DNA of 10,190 nucleotides, taken from positions 1-10,190 of the forward strand of contig SCTU01000288.1 in assembly GCA_004297315.1 (NCBI GenBank), written 5' to 3'. The notes under the pieces were generated by a model that worked only from the letters and a program-made list of their open reading frames with translations, did no database searches and had not been told where the DNA came from. Numbering within the stretch: position 1 is the stretch's first letter; every line of letters begins with the position of its first letter. The stretch comes from Dehalococcoidia bacterium. GTDB taxonomy: Bacteria; Chloroflexota; Dehalococcoidia; UBA2979. Below are positions 1-5,851 of this stretch, one piece after another. The translations under genes were made by a program, and so were the position numbers.

Positions 1-401
1 AGGCGATGACTGGGGACTACGCGGCGCTCGAGCGGGTCTGTGCCCCGGACGTCGACTTCAACGACGGCAGTGCCGACCTCAAGGGCATCGATCAGGTGAA
101 GGAGTTCGTCCGTACGTTCTCCACCGCGTTTCCCGACGCGAAGATCGAGTTCCACGACTTCATGGAGGCCGGCAACAAAGCCGCCGCCGAGCTCACGTAT
201 AGCGGGACGCACACAGGGCCGCTCTCCAGCCCTCAGGGGGACATCCCCGCCACGGGCAAGCGAGTCAGCCTGCCCGGTTCAGCATTCGTCACCATCCAGG
301 GTGACCGGGTGACACGCTTCCGCGGCTACTACGACCAGATGGCGATGATGGCCCAGTTGGGCCTGATGCCTGAAGCCGCGCCCCACGTAGCAGCGAGCTG
401 A
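1..401 (+). CDS. SnoaL-like / ester-cyclase NTF2-fold protein (5' partial)
   Basis: The reading frame is open to the left edge, so the gene almost certainly begins upstream. The first visible Met (position 6) lies in MTGDYAALERVCAPDVDF, which in this family is normally an internal segment after a first helix of about 15-20 residues. Counting from that Met, the visible 131 residues give the usual cone-shaped NTF2-like pattern: helix, then 'VKEFVRTFSTAFPDAKIEF', a strand pair with 'YSGTHTG' (about 65-71), and the closing 'FRGYYDQMAMMAQLGLMP' (about 105-122). Asp110 in YYDQ corresponds to the conserved acidic residue near the end of SnoaL-type cyclases. Family members include polyketide cyclases and many uncharacterised small-molecule hydrolases or isomerases, so the substrate cannot be named. 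It converges on the crotonase at 462-1253, with 60 bp between the stops. Confidence 0.8.
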   Translation, partial: AMTGDYAALERVCAPDVDFNDGSADLKGIDQVKEFVRTFSTAFPDAKIEFHDFMEAGNKAAAELTYSGTHTGPLSSPQGDIPATGKRVSLPGSAFVTIQGDRVTRFRGYYDQMAMMAQLGLMPEAAPHVAAS

Positions 402-427
402 GTCGACGGCCGGCGAGCGACCTCAGC
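397..427. terminator. Stem-loop between convergent genes, possible bidirectional terminator
   Basis: GCTGAG (397-402) pairs with CTCAGC (422-427), and TCG (403-405) continues the stem with CGA (418-420) after a single bulged C at 421. This gives nine base pairs around a G+C-rich 12-nt loop. The stem overlaps the stop codon of the SnoaL-like gene and lies 35-65 nt beyond the stop of the convergent crotonase, which suits a shared terminator. Neither strand has a T-run after it, so it is not a canonical intrinsic terminator. Confidence 0.35.
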
Positions 428-461
428 AAGGGGCGCCTCGCAGGACAACGAGTGCCTGGCC

Positions 462-1253
462 TTAGTTGCCTGGGAATGCGGGTGCACGGCGTCCGAGAAA
501 GGCCGCGATGCCTTCTCGGGCATCGGCTGTCGCGCCAGCCTCGGCGATGGCCTGCGACTCGAGTTCCATTTGGGCCTCGAAGCCATCGCCCGCGCCGAGA
601 CGCATGAGTCGCTTCGCCGTCCCGAGCGCGCCCGCCGGACCGCGGGCCAACTCCTCCGCCCACGCCCGCGCCGCCTGCGCCAGCTCGTCCGCCGGGACGA
701 CGCGGTTGACCAGGCCCCACTCGAGTGCCTGGCTCGCGGTGAGTGCGGGGTTCGAGAGGACGAGTTCGAGCGCTCGCTTGAGGCCGACGATGCGCGGGAG
801 GGTGTAGGTGGAGCCACCGTCCGGAGTCAGCCCGACCCTCGTATAGGCGAGCGTGAAGCGGGCCGTGTCGGCCGCGATCGCCAGATCACAGGCGGCCACA
901 AGGCTCATGCCGATGCCCGCTGCTGCACCGTTGACTGCGGCGATCACCGGCGCCCGCATCCGGGCGAAGCGTGAGAAGGCGGCGTGCGCGTGCCGGGTCA
1001 CCGTCCGGAGGTGCTCGGGCAGCGCCTCGCCCTGCTGGGCGAAACTCCTCAGGTCGCCGCCGGCGGAGAACATCGTGCCAACCCCGGTGATCAGCACGAC
1101 GCGAACCGAGCGGTCTCCGTCGCACTGCTCCGCAACCTCGGCCAGTTCACGTGCCATCGTTTCGTCGAACGCGTTCGCCGCATCGGGCCGGGCGAGCGTC
1201 ACCGACGCCACTCCTCCCGACTGCTCTAGCCGGATGGTGGCGTAATCGGCCAT
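462..1253 (-). CDS. Enoyl-CoA hydratase/isomerase family protein (PaaG-like crotonase)
   Basis: This 263-residue protein has the usual crotonase length and a cytoplasmic character with no signal peptide. The first oxyanion-hole segment is FSAGGDLRSF (62-71) and the second is NGAAAGIG (108-115). The two glutamates of classical enoyl-CoA hydratase are not present: Ser117 and Tyr137 occupy those places. Asp145 in GLTPDGGST sits where PaaG and related enoyl-CoA isomerases carry their catalytic Asp. That favours double-bond isomerisation or a PaaG-like reaction over simple hydration, which is inference. The ATG at 1253 is preceded by GGGAG about 8 nt upstream, supporting this start. It is divergent from the crotonase at 1400 and convergent with the SnoaL-like gene. 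The CoA substrate (aromatic or fatty) cannot be told from sequence alone. Confidence 0.9.
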   Translation of the reverse strand: MADYATIRLEQSGGVASVTLARPDAANAFDETMARELAEVAEQCDGDRSVRVVLITGVGTMFSAGGDLRSFAQQGEALPEHLRTVTRHAHAAFSRFARMRAPVIAAVNGAAAGIGMSLVAACDLAIAADTARFTLAYTRVGLTPDGGSTYTLPRIVGLKRALELVLSNPALTASQALEWGLVNRVVPADELAQAARAWAEELARGPAGALGTAKRLMRLGAGDGFEAQMELESQAIAEAGATADAREGIAAFLGRRAPAFPGN

Positions 1254-1285
1254 TCGAGGCTCCCTTTCACGCTGACGCTCGCCGC

Positions 1286-1294
1286 ACCATACCA
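1286..1294 (-). promoter_or_regulatory. Possible extended -10 promoter element for the leftward crotonase
   Basis: Read on the minus strand the bases are TGGTATGGT, an extended -10 pattern (TGn followed by a TATAAT-like hexamer with four of six matches). Transcription would start near 1279 and give a leader of about 25 nt. No convincing -35 hexamer is visible at the right distance. Confidence 0.3.
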
Positions 1295-1306
1295 GCGCGC
1301 CGTGGC

Positions 1307-1324
1307 TCGACGCGAAATCGTCGA
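1307..1324. promoter_or_regulatory. Inverted repeat in divergent promoter region, possible operator
   Basis: TCGACG (1307-1312) and CGTCGA (1319-1324) form perfect 6-bp arms around the 6-bp spacer CGAAAT. It lies midway between two divergent crotonase genes, where one regulator could control both. In DNA this rich in G+C such arms can arise by chance, so the call is tentative. Confidence 0.25.
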
Positions 1325-1331
1325 CGCCATG

Positions 1332-1360
1332 TTCAGCACGGACGGCCTCGCGTGTGTTAT
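1332..1360 (+). promoter_or_regulatory. Weak sigma70-like promoter for the rightward crotonase
   Basis: TTCAGC (1332-1337, three matches to TTGACA) and TGTTAT (1355-1360, four matches to TATAAT) are 17 bp apart. The start point would be near 1367, about 33 nt before the ATG at 1400. Position and spacing fit, but the hexamers are poor. Confidence 0.25.
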
Positions 1361-1387
1361 CACCACTGTCCGTCAGACGCGCGTTTC

Positions 1388-1394
1388 GAGGAGG
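1388..1394 (+). promoter_or_regulatory. Strong Shine-Dalgarno site that fixes the start at 1400
   Basis: GAGGAGG lies five bases before ATG 1400. It decides the start, since the frame stays open upstream to 1151 through non-coding-looking residues that overlap the divergent gene. Confidence 0.8.
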
Positions 1395-1399
1395 CCGAC

Positions 1400-2299
1400 A
1401 TGCCCGAGCCGTACAAGTACATCCGCACCGAGCCGATTGACGACGGGACGATCGTCCGCATTTGGCTCGACCGCCCAGACTTCCGCAACGCGCAGAACCG
1501 TGGCCTCCTGGTCGAACTGGGCGAGGCGTTCCTGGCCGCCGAGGCCGACGACCGCGTCCGCGTGGTGATCCTCGCGGGGGCGGGGCCCCTCTTCTCGGCG
1601 GGCCACGACATGGGTACCCCGGATGCGATCGCGGAACGGCGCGGCGGCCCGTCCGAGCACTCGACCTCGGTGTCGTATGGCGGCACGCGCGGCGCGGTAG
1701 AAGGGCGCTTCCTCCAGGAGTGGCACTTCTTCTTCCAGAACACGCTGCGCTGGCGCAACCTGCGGAAGATCACGATCGCGCAGGTGCAGGGGAAGTCGTT
1801 CGCCGCCGCGCTGATGCTCGCCTGGGCGTGCGACCTCATCGTCGCGTCGGACGACGCTCAGTTCGCCGACGTCGTGGGTACGCGACTCGGCATGTGCGGC
1901 CTCGAGTACTTCGCCCACCCGTGGGAGTTCGGCGCGCGCAAGGCGAAGGAGCTCCTGCTGACGGGCGACACGATCGACGCCGAGGAGGCGCACCGGCTCG
2001 GGATGGTGAGCAAGATCTTCCCGCGCGCGCGACTGGACGAGGACACGGTCACCTTCGCGCGGCGCATCGCGAAGCTGCCGACGGCGGCGGCGTTGTTCAT
2101 TAAGGAGTCGGTCAACCAGACCGTCGACAACCAGGGCTTCCACAACGCGCTGAACGCCGCGTTCACGCTGCACCAGGTGAACCACGCCCACTGGGCCGAG
2201 GTCCACGGTGACCACGGCGGAGTCGCGCGCGTCGAGGACGGCATCGAGGACTGGCGGACGGCCGCCCCGCCAGTGCTGAGCGCCGTGGATCAGCCCTAG
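1400..2299 (+). CDS. Enoyl-CoA hydratase/isomerase family protein (long crotonase)
   Basis: The 299-residue crotonase-fold protein is about 35-40 residues longer than the minimal family member. It has an insertion after the first oxyanion loop (FSAGHDMGTPDA, 65-76, followed by a polar stretch to about 105) and a C-terminal tail. The second oxyanion segment reads QGKSFAAALMLAWACDL (130-146), so the classical first glutamate is Met139. The usual second glutamate position is also not Glu. Glu169 in GLEYFAHPWEFG is near the acid position of isomerase-type members and could be the catalytic acid (inference). The start is fixed by the GAGGAGG site at 1388, and MPEPYKYIRTEPID is a natural crotonase N-terminus. 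It converges with the histidine kinase gene, 29 bp between stops. A role in fatty-acid, terpenoid or aromatic acyl-CoA breakdown is likely, with substrate unknown. Confidence 0.88.
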   Translation: MPEPYKYIRTEPIDDGTIVRIWLDRPDFRNAQNRGLLVELGEAFLAAEADDRVRVVILAGAGPLFSAGHDMGTPDAIAERRGGPSEHSTSVSYGGTRGAVEGRFLQEWHFFFQNTLRWRNLRKITIAQVQGKSFAAALMLAWACDLIVASDDAQFADVVGTRLGMCGLEYFAHPWEFGARKAKELLLTGDTIDAEEAHRLGMVSKIFPRARLDEDTVTFARRIAKLPTAAALFIKESVNQTVDNQGFHNALNAAFTLHQVNHAHWAEVHGDHGGVARVEDGIEDWRTAAPPVLSAVDQP

Positions 2300-2328
2300 C
2301 GGCCCCGTGCCTGCATCCAGGTGCCCGC

Positions 2329-3573
2329 TCAGGCAGCGGGCAGCCGGACCTCAACCTCGAGTCCGCCAAGGTCGGAGCGGCGTGCGCTGGCGTGCCCGTG
2401 GCGGCGCTGCGCGATCGCGGCGACGATGGCGAGCCCGAGGCCAACGCCGTGGCTCGCCCCGGGGGTGCGTGCGACGTTGACCTGCGTGAACCGCTCGAAG
2501 ATGCGTCCCAGTTGGTCCGCCGGGACACCGGGCCCGTCGTCGGCTACGGCGAGGAAGGCCGAGCCACCTTCACGATGGGTGCGGACGCGAAGTTGTGCCC
2601 CGCGTGGAGCATGTGCGAGGACGTTTTCGATCAAGGCGGCGAGGATGCGCCGGATCTCGGCTTCCGAGATCGCGGCCGGCGCTGGCTGAAGTTCCGGCAC
2701 CACGTGGCAGCCGTACCCCTCGAGCAGGGGCTGCATCCGGTCGAGCGTCTGCGCCGCCTCGGCGGCGAGGTCGACTGATCCCGCCGCGGACGAGGTGGAC
2801 ACATCTTCGGAACGAGCGAGCACGAGCAGGTCGTCGACGAGTTCGGCCGCTTCGTCGATGACGGCGAGCAGTTGCTCCGTCGTGGCCCGTTGATCGGCAT
2901 CGATTTTCCCGCGTTGCAGTAGCTCGGCCAGCGCGCGTGCGAGCGTGAGCGGCGAGCGCAGTTCGTGCGAGGCGTCTCCGACGAACGCCCGCTCGCGGTC
3001 GTGGGCCTGGCGCAACGGCGTCATCGCGCGGCCAGCGAGGACGTAAGACGCGGCGAGCGCGAGCACGAAGCCAGCCCCCGACACGACGCCGAGTACGCCG
3101 ATGATGGTGCGGACACTTTCGTCGCGCGCCTCCAGGCTCCGCCCTCCGATGACAGCGCCCGCAACGCGGCCCTCCTGCACGAGTGGCGCTGCGTGGATGC
3201 GGAAGCGACCATGCTCGTCCACGGTCGCCCACAGCTCCCGACCGGAAAGGGCGGCGTCGACTGCACCTAGTTTGACGAGTTCCTCCGCCTCGAACCCGCG
3301 CGGGTTCGCGACGAGGGCGCCGTCAGCGCGGAAGACCAGCAGGAACACGTCCACCGGGTCCTCGATATGCCGCTCGACATCGAGGCTGCGCAACTGGTCG
3401 AGTCGCGGCGCGGTCGCGCGCCAGTCGTCGACGGCCGCCCGGATGCCGGCGTCGACCTCCCGGTCGAGGGCCCAGACGAGGCCGAGGTATGTGCCGCCGC
3501 CGAGGACAAGCAGCACGGCGAGCAGGGTTGCCGCATACCAGGCCGTCAGCCGCAGGCGCGTCCGCCGGTACAT
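2329..3573 (-). CDS. Sensor histidine kinase, two-TM, HAMP-poor
   Basis: The 414-residue membrane kinase partners the response regulator just upstream. TM1 spans about 10-34 and TM2 about 156-179, leaving an extracytosolic sensor of roughly 120 residues (about 36-155) with PAS/Cache-like strand text such as VFLLVFRADGALVANPRG. H-box: VGDASHELRSPLT with phospho-acceptor His203. N-box: LIENVLAHAP with Asn317. G1: DDGPGVP (345-351). F-box: IFERFTQV (358-365). G2: GVGLGLAIV (376-384). Only about 20 residues separate TM2 from the H-box region, so a full HAMP domain is absent. Its ATG shares one base with the regulator's TGA (TGATG), and GGGAGG six bases upstream serves it from inside the regulator gene, so the pair is translationally coupled. 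The signal is not identifiable; the divergent flavin/heme operon suggests redox, metal or respiratory sensing (inference). Confidence 0.93.
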   Translation of the reverse strand: MYRRTRLRLTAWYAATLLAVLLVLGGGTYLGLVWALDREVDAGIRAAVDDWRATAPRLDQLRSLDVERHIEDPVDVFLLVFRADGALVANPRGFEAEELVKLGAVDAALSGRELWATVDEHGRFRIHAAPLVQEGRVAGAVIGGRSLEARDESVRTIIGVLGVVSGAGFVLALAASYVLAGRAMTPLRQAHDRERAFVGDASHELRSPLTLARALAELLQRGKIDADQRATTEQLLAVIDEAAELVDDLLVLARSEDVSTSSAAGSVDLAAEAAQTLDRMQPLLEGYGCHVVPELQPAPAAISEAEIRRILAALIENVLAHAPRGAQLRVRTHREGGSAFLAVADDGPGVPADQLGRIFERFTQVNVARTPGASHGVGLGLAIVAAIAQRRHGHASARRSDLGGLEVEVRLPAA

Positions 3574-4232
3574 CACGTGCCTCCCAGCCGGAAGCCGACG
3601 CCTCGCACGGTGGTGACCACACCCCGTCCGAGCTTTTGCCGGAGGTAGTGGATGTAGAGGTCCACGGTGCTCTCGACGGGCTCGTCGGTGTAGCCCCAGA
3701 CCGCGGCGAGGATCGATGCGCGCGAAAGCGTCTGGCCGGGATGCCGCATCAGGTATTCGAGCAATCTGAACTCGGTCGGGCCGAGCGGGACCGCCTCGCC
3801 GTCCCGGTAGACCTCGCGGCGGTCGACGTCGAGGCTGATATTCGCGGCTGTGAGCACGGCCGGCAGCGGGGGCTCCTGCCGCCGCCCGCGCGCGCGGATG
3901 CGGGCCAGCAACTCGGCGAACGCGAACGGCTTCGTGAGGTAGTCGTCTGCCCCCAGGTCGAGGCCCCGGACGCGGTCCTCCACCTCGCCGCGGGCTGTGA
4001 GTAACAGCACAGGTGTGCCCACGCCGCGGCGGCGCAACTCGGCAAGCACCTCGAAGCCGTCGAGGCCGGGCATCATCACGTCCAGCACCGCGACATCGAA
4101 TGTGCCCTCGCTGCCGAGCGCGAGTGCGTCCTCCCCGTCGAACGCGAGGTCGACCCGGTGCCCTTCTTCCGTGAGCACGCGCTCGATCACCCGCGCCAGG
4201 CGTTGGTCGTCCTCGGCCACCAGGATGTGCAT
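3573..4232 (-). CDS. OmpR/PhoB-family response regulator
   Basis: The 219-residue protein has an N-terminal receiver domain (1 to about 115) and a C-terminal winged-helix DNA-binding domain (about 125-217). Receiver residues: acidic pair Asp8/Asp9 in LVAEDD, phospho-acceptor Asp51 in VLDVMMPGLDG, Thr79 in LLLTARG, and Lys101 in YLTKPF. The effector domain shows the OmpR pattern: GPTEFRLLEYLMRHPGQ, then WGYTDEPVESTVDLYIHYLR, then TTVRGVGFRL. MHILVAEDD is a typical receiver start; the GGAGG before it is only one base away, so translation may be leaderless or use an unusual site. Reading further upstream gives residues unlike a receiver. It is transcribed first in a two-gene operon with the kinase and is divergent from the ApbE/heme operon at 4331, which it probably controls (inference from position and the repeats between them). 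Confidence 0.95.
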   Translation of the reverse strand: MHILVAEDDQRLARVIERVLTEEGHRVDLAFDGEDALALGSEGTFDVAVLDVMMPGLDGFEVLAELRRRGVGTPVLLLTARGEVEDRVRGLDLGADDYLTKPFAFAELLARIRARGRRQEPPLPAVLTAANISLDVDRREVYRDGEAVPLGPTEFRLLEYLMRHPGQTLSRASILAAVWGYTDEPVESTVDLYIHYLRQKLGRGVVTTVRGVGFRLGGT

Positions 4233-4268
4233 GCCTCCATCGTCGGCGGTCTTCCGCTTCGCGCAACG

Positions 4269-4286
4269 GCCAAAAGAAAGCCAAAA
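4269..4286. promoter_or_regulatory. Direct repeat with 11-bp period, candidate response-regulator binding site
   Basis: GCCAAAA occurs at 4269-4275 and again at 4280-4286, with four bases between and an exact 11-bp period. OmpR-family regulators commonly bind two half-sites in direct repeat about one helical turn apart. These A-rich repeats stand out in G+C-rich surroundings and sit between the regulator gene and the divergent operon, so auto- and cross-regulation is plausible. The link is inferred. Confidence 0.5.
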
Positions 4287-4304
4287 ACTGGGAGGCGACG
4301 CTGT

Positions 4305-4320
4305 CTTCAGGATCTTGAAG
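4305..4320. promoter_or_regulatory. 16-bp near-palindrome overlapping the 4331 ribosome binding site
   Basis: CTTCAGGATCTTGAAG is symmetric at 14 of 16 positions (5-bp arms CTTCA/TGAAG and a central GATC). Its right arm merges with the GAAGGGAG Shine-Dalgarno site at 4317-4324. It could be a repressor operator, or an RNA hairpin that hides the ribosome binding site. Confidence 0.35.
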
Positions 4321-4330
4321 GGAGCATCAC

Positions 4331-4705
4331 ATGGGAAAGCAACCAGTCTTGGCATATTCGATTGCCGGTATTGCGGTCGCGGTTGCGATCACCGTGGTGG
4401 CGGCCTCGACGTTCGGGCTCACCGCGGCATCAGGCGAGCAGGGGCAACTGGCTCCGGTGGCCGCGACGACTGCACCCGTGGGCGGACCGCTGCCCACGCG
4501 CGGCGTGCTGCCGGCGACCTCGCCCGCTGCCCGGCCCGGGGCGAACGCGCCAGATGGTCAGGGCGTCGAATACCTCTACGTCGACGAGCCCCAGGCGGCC
4601 CGAAGGCACGGGGACGATGACGACGAACGTGAGGAGCACCGGGAGCGCGCGCTGACCAGCATCTTCGGACAACTGTGGGGTGGGGGACGAGACGATGACG
4701 ACTAA
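4331..4705 (+). CDS. Small membrane-anchored protein with acidic C-terminal tail, unknown function
   Basis: I do not recognise this 124-residue protein. A short basic start (MGKQP) precedes one hydrophobic helix at about 8-32, an uncleaved anchor or signal peptide that should put the rest outside the cytosol. Residues about 33-78 are a low-complexity Ala/Pro/Gly/Thr linker. The C-terminal part (80-124) holds 15 acidic residues, including DDDD at 95-98 and a final DDDD at 121-124, with two His (93 and 103). The segment VEYLYVDEP (79-87) looks like the only compact motif. No cysteine, CXXCH or FMN-binding domain is present. GAAGGGAG six bases before the ATG supports the start. It heads the ApbE/heme operon and overlaps the next gene by 11 nt. 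Metal binding or partner docking by the acidic tail is possible but unproven. Confidence 0.75.
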   Translation: MGKQPVLAYSIAGIAVAVAITVVAASTFGLTAASGEQGQLAPVAATTAPVGGPLPTRGVLPATSPAARPGANAPDGQGVEYLYVDEPQAARRHGDDDDEREEHRERALTSIFGQLWGGGRDDDD

Positions 4706-5000
4706 AGGCGAAGCGCAGGCGCGGCGCAGGCAACTCGTCCGGCTCTCCGTGCTGGCTACGTCGTCGCTCGCCCTCGCTGCTTCGTGGATTGGAGTGGTAG
4801 CGGTCGACGGCGCCGGACAGTCGAAGCCGGCGATGGCGGCGGTCCAGGTGTCGGCCACGTTCGCGCTCCCGCCGGCTCCCGGTGTGATGGCCAACCAGCA
4901 GTCGGTGATTCCGAACGCTGCCGCGTCGAACCTGGTGCCGGCACCGGCCCCTGCACCGACGCGGCAGGTAGTCGTCGTCCGGCGCTCGCGGGCATCGTGA
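4695..5000 (+). CDS. Small single-TM protein, unknown function
   Basis: This 101-residue protein is not assignable to a family I know. A basic N-terminus (QARRRQLVR, 8-16) precedes one hydrophobic helix (about 17-38). The remaining 60 residues should then be extracytosolic and are rich in Ala, Pro and Val, with the repeat PAPAPAP (82-88) and a basic end RQVVVVRRSRAS (90-101). There is no Cys, no His and no clear ApbE flavinylation motif. ATG 4695 is preferred because GGGGGA lies seven bases upstream; an in-frame GTG at 4680 is an alternative. Its start lies inside the preceding gene, and its TGA overlaps the GTG start proposed for ApbE (GTGA), so all are co-translated. Both preceding and following genes suggest a structural or accessory role in an extracytosolic electron-transfer complex. 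Confidence 0.7.
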   Translation: MTTKGEAQARRRQLVRLSVLATSSLALAASWIGVVAVDGAGQSKPAMAAVQVSATFALPPAPGVMANQQSVIPNAAASNLVPAPAPAPTRQVVVVRRSRAS

Positions 5001-5851
5001 GCAATCCGATGGAGCGAGAGTTCCGCGCGATGGGTACCGAGTGGTGGCTCAGGGCCGACAGGGCCAGCATGGCATTGATGGACCGGGCCCAGGGTCTCGT
5101 CGAGATGATCGAGTCGCGGCTGAGCCGGTTTCGTCCTGCCTCGGCCCTTTCGAGGCTGAACCGCGACCGCTGCGTGGAGGACGAGATGCTCAGCGCAGTG
5201 CTGCTCGCAGCCGAAGACGTCAGGGTGCGTACCTCGGGCGCGTTTGACGCGCGAGTCGGGTCGGCTGTGGTGGCTGCGGGCTACGACCGGTCGTTTGAGG
5301 ACCTCGGCGCCACCGATGCGGCCCCGTCCGACCCGCGCCGGCCGGAGGTCGTGGTCGCGGGGGCGAGTGTGCGGCTCGTTGGCGAAGGCGCGCTCGACCT
5401 CGGTGGGATCGCGAAGGGGTGGACCGTCGACCGCGTCGCTGATCTGCTGTCGGCGTCCGGCCCTTGCCTGGTTGACGGTGGTGGGGACATCGCCGTCCGC
5501 GGCCGGCCTCGGGATGCTTCCGAATGGGCGATCGGCATCGGCGACGAGCAGACCGTCGGCCTTGAACACGGCGCCGTCGCGACCTCTTCCACGCTGCATC
5601 GATGCTGGCGGGCTGGCAACGGCGTCGCCCACCACATCATCGACCCCGAGACCGGGCGTCCGGCTGCGGGACTGACGAATACTGTCGTCATCGCCCGCGC
5701 GGCGTATCTCGCGGACGCTCTGGCGACGGCGCTGATCGCCGACATGCAACGTGCGCTGCCTGCGCTTCGCGAAGCCGGCGCAGAGGCGCTGGTCCAGCAC
5801 AGCGACGGCCGTTGGGAGATGACGGCCGGAATGGGACGGTTCTTGCGATGA
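4997..5851 (+). CDS. apbE: FAD:protein FMN transferase (ApbE family)
   Basis: ApbE enzymes use FAD to attach FMN through a phosphoester bond to Thr or Ser of a carrier protein, usually outside the cytosol. This 284-residue protein shows the family motifs in order: MGT (12-14), the first substrate-loop text SRFRPASALSRLN (43-55), TSGAFDARV (79-87), LDLGGIAKGWTVDR (133-146), LVDGGGDI (158-165), HHIIDPETGRPA (212-223) and ADALATAL (239-246), the last including a likely Mg-binding Asp240. Unlike lipoprotein ApbEs, it starts straight into the fold, with no signal peptide or lipobox. The start is GTG 4997, overlapping the previous stop as GTGA; ATG 5009 is an equally possible in-frame start. The stop overlaps the next ATG as ATGA. 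No recognisable carrier is encoded beside it, so its target is unknown. Confidence 0.93.
   Translation: MSNPMEREFRAMGTEWWLRADRASMALMDRAQGLVEMIESRLSRFRPASALSRLNRDRCVEDEMLSAVLLAAEDVRVRTSGAFDARVGSAVVAAGYDRSFEDLGATDAAPSDPRRPEVVVAGASVRLVGEGALDLGGIAKGWTVDRVADLLSASGPCLVDGGGDIAVRGRPRDASEWAIGIGDEQTVGLEHGAVATSSTLHRCWRAGNGVAHHIIDPETGRPAAGLTNTVVIARAAYLADALATALIADMQRALPALREAGAEALVQHSDGRWEMTAGMGRFLR

Noticed and set aside
1373..2215. 280-codon antisense open frame over the rightward crotonase
   Set aside because: Arg/Glu/Val-rich shadow with no recognisable motif, lying opposite a clear crotonase.
2300..2328. Terminator between the rightward crotonase and the kinase gene
   Set aside because: Only 29 bp with no clear stem and no T-run.
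2329..4284. Very long minus-strand open frame of 651 codons
   Set aside because: Its last 414 codons are the real kinase; the upstream part is the kinase frame running out of frame through the response regulator gene, with Arg/Gly/Pro-rich non-protein-like residues.
4680..4694. Upstream GTG start for the second small protein
   Set aside because: It would enlarge the overlap with the previous gene and has a poorer ribosome binding site than ATG 4695; kept only as an alternative.
4331..5000. Small proteins as flavinylated FMN-binding carriers or multiheme cytochromes
   Set aside because: No FMN-binding domain, no clear S/T-G-A-T/S acceptor motif and no CXXCH heme motif, so a carrier role is not supported by sequence.
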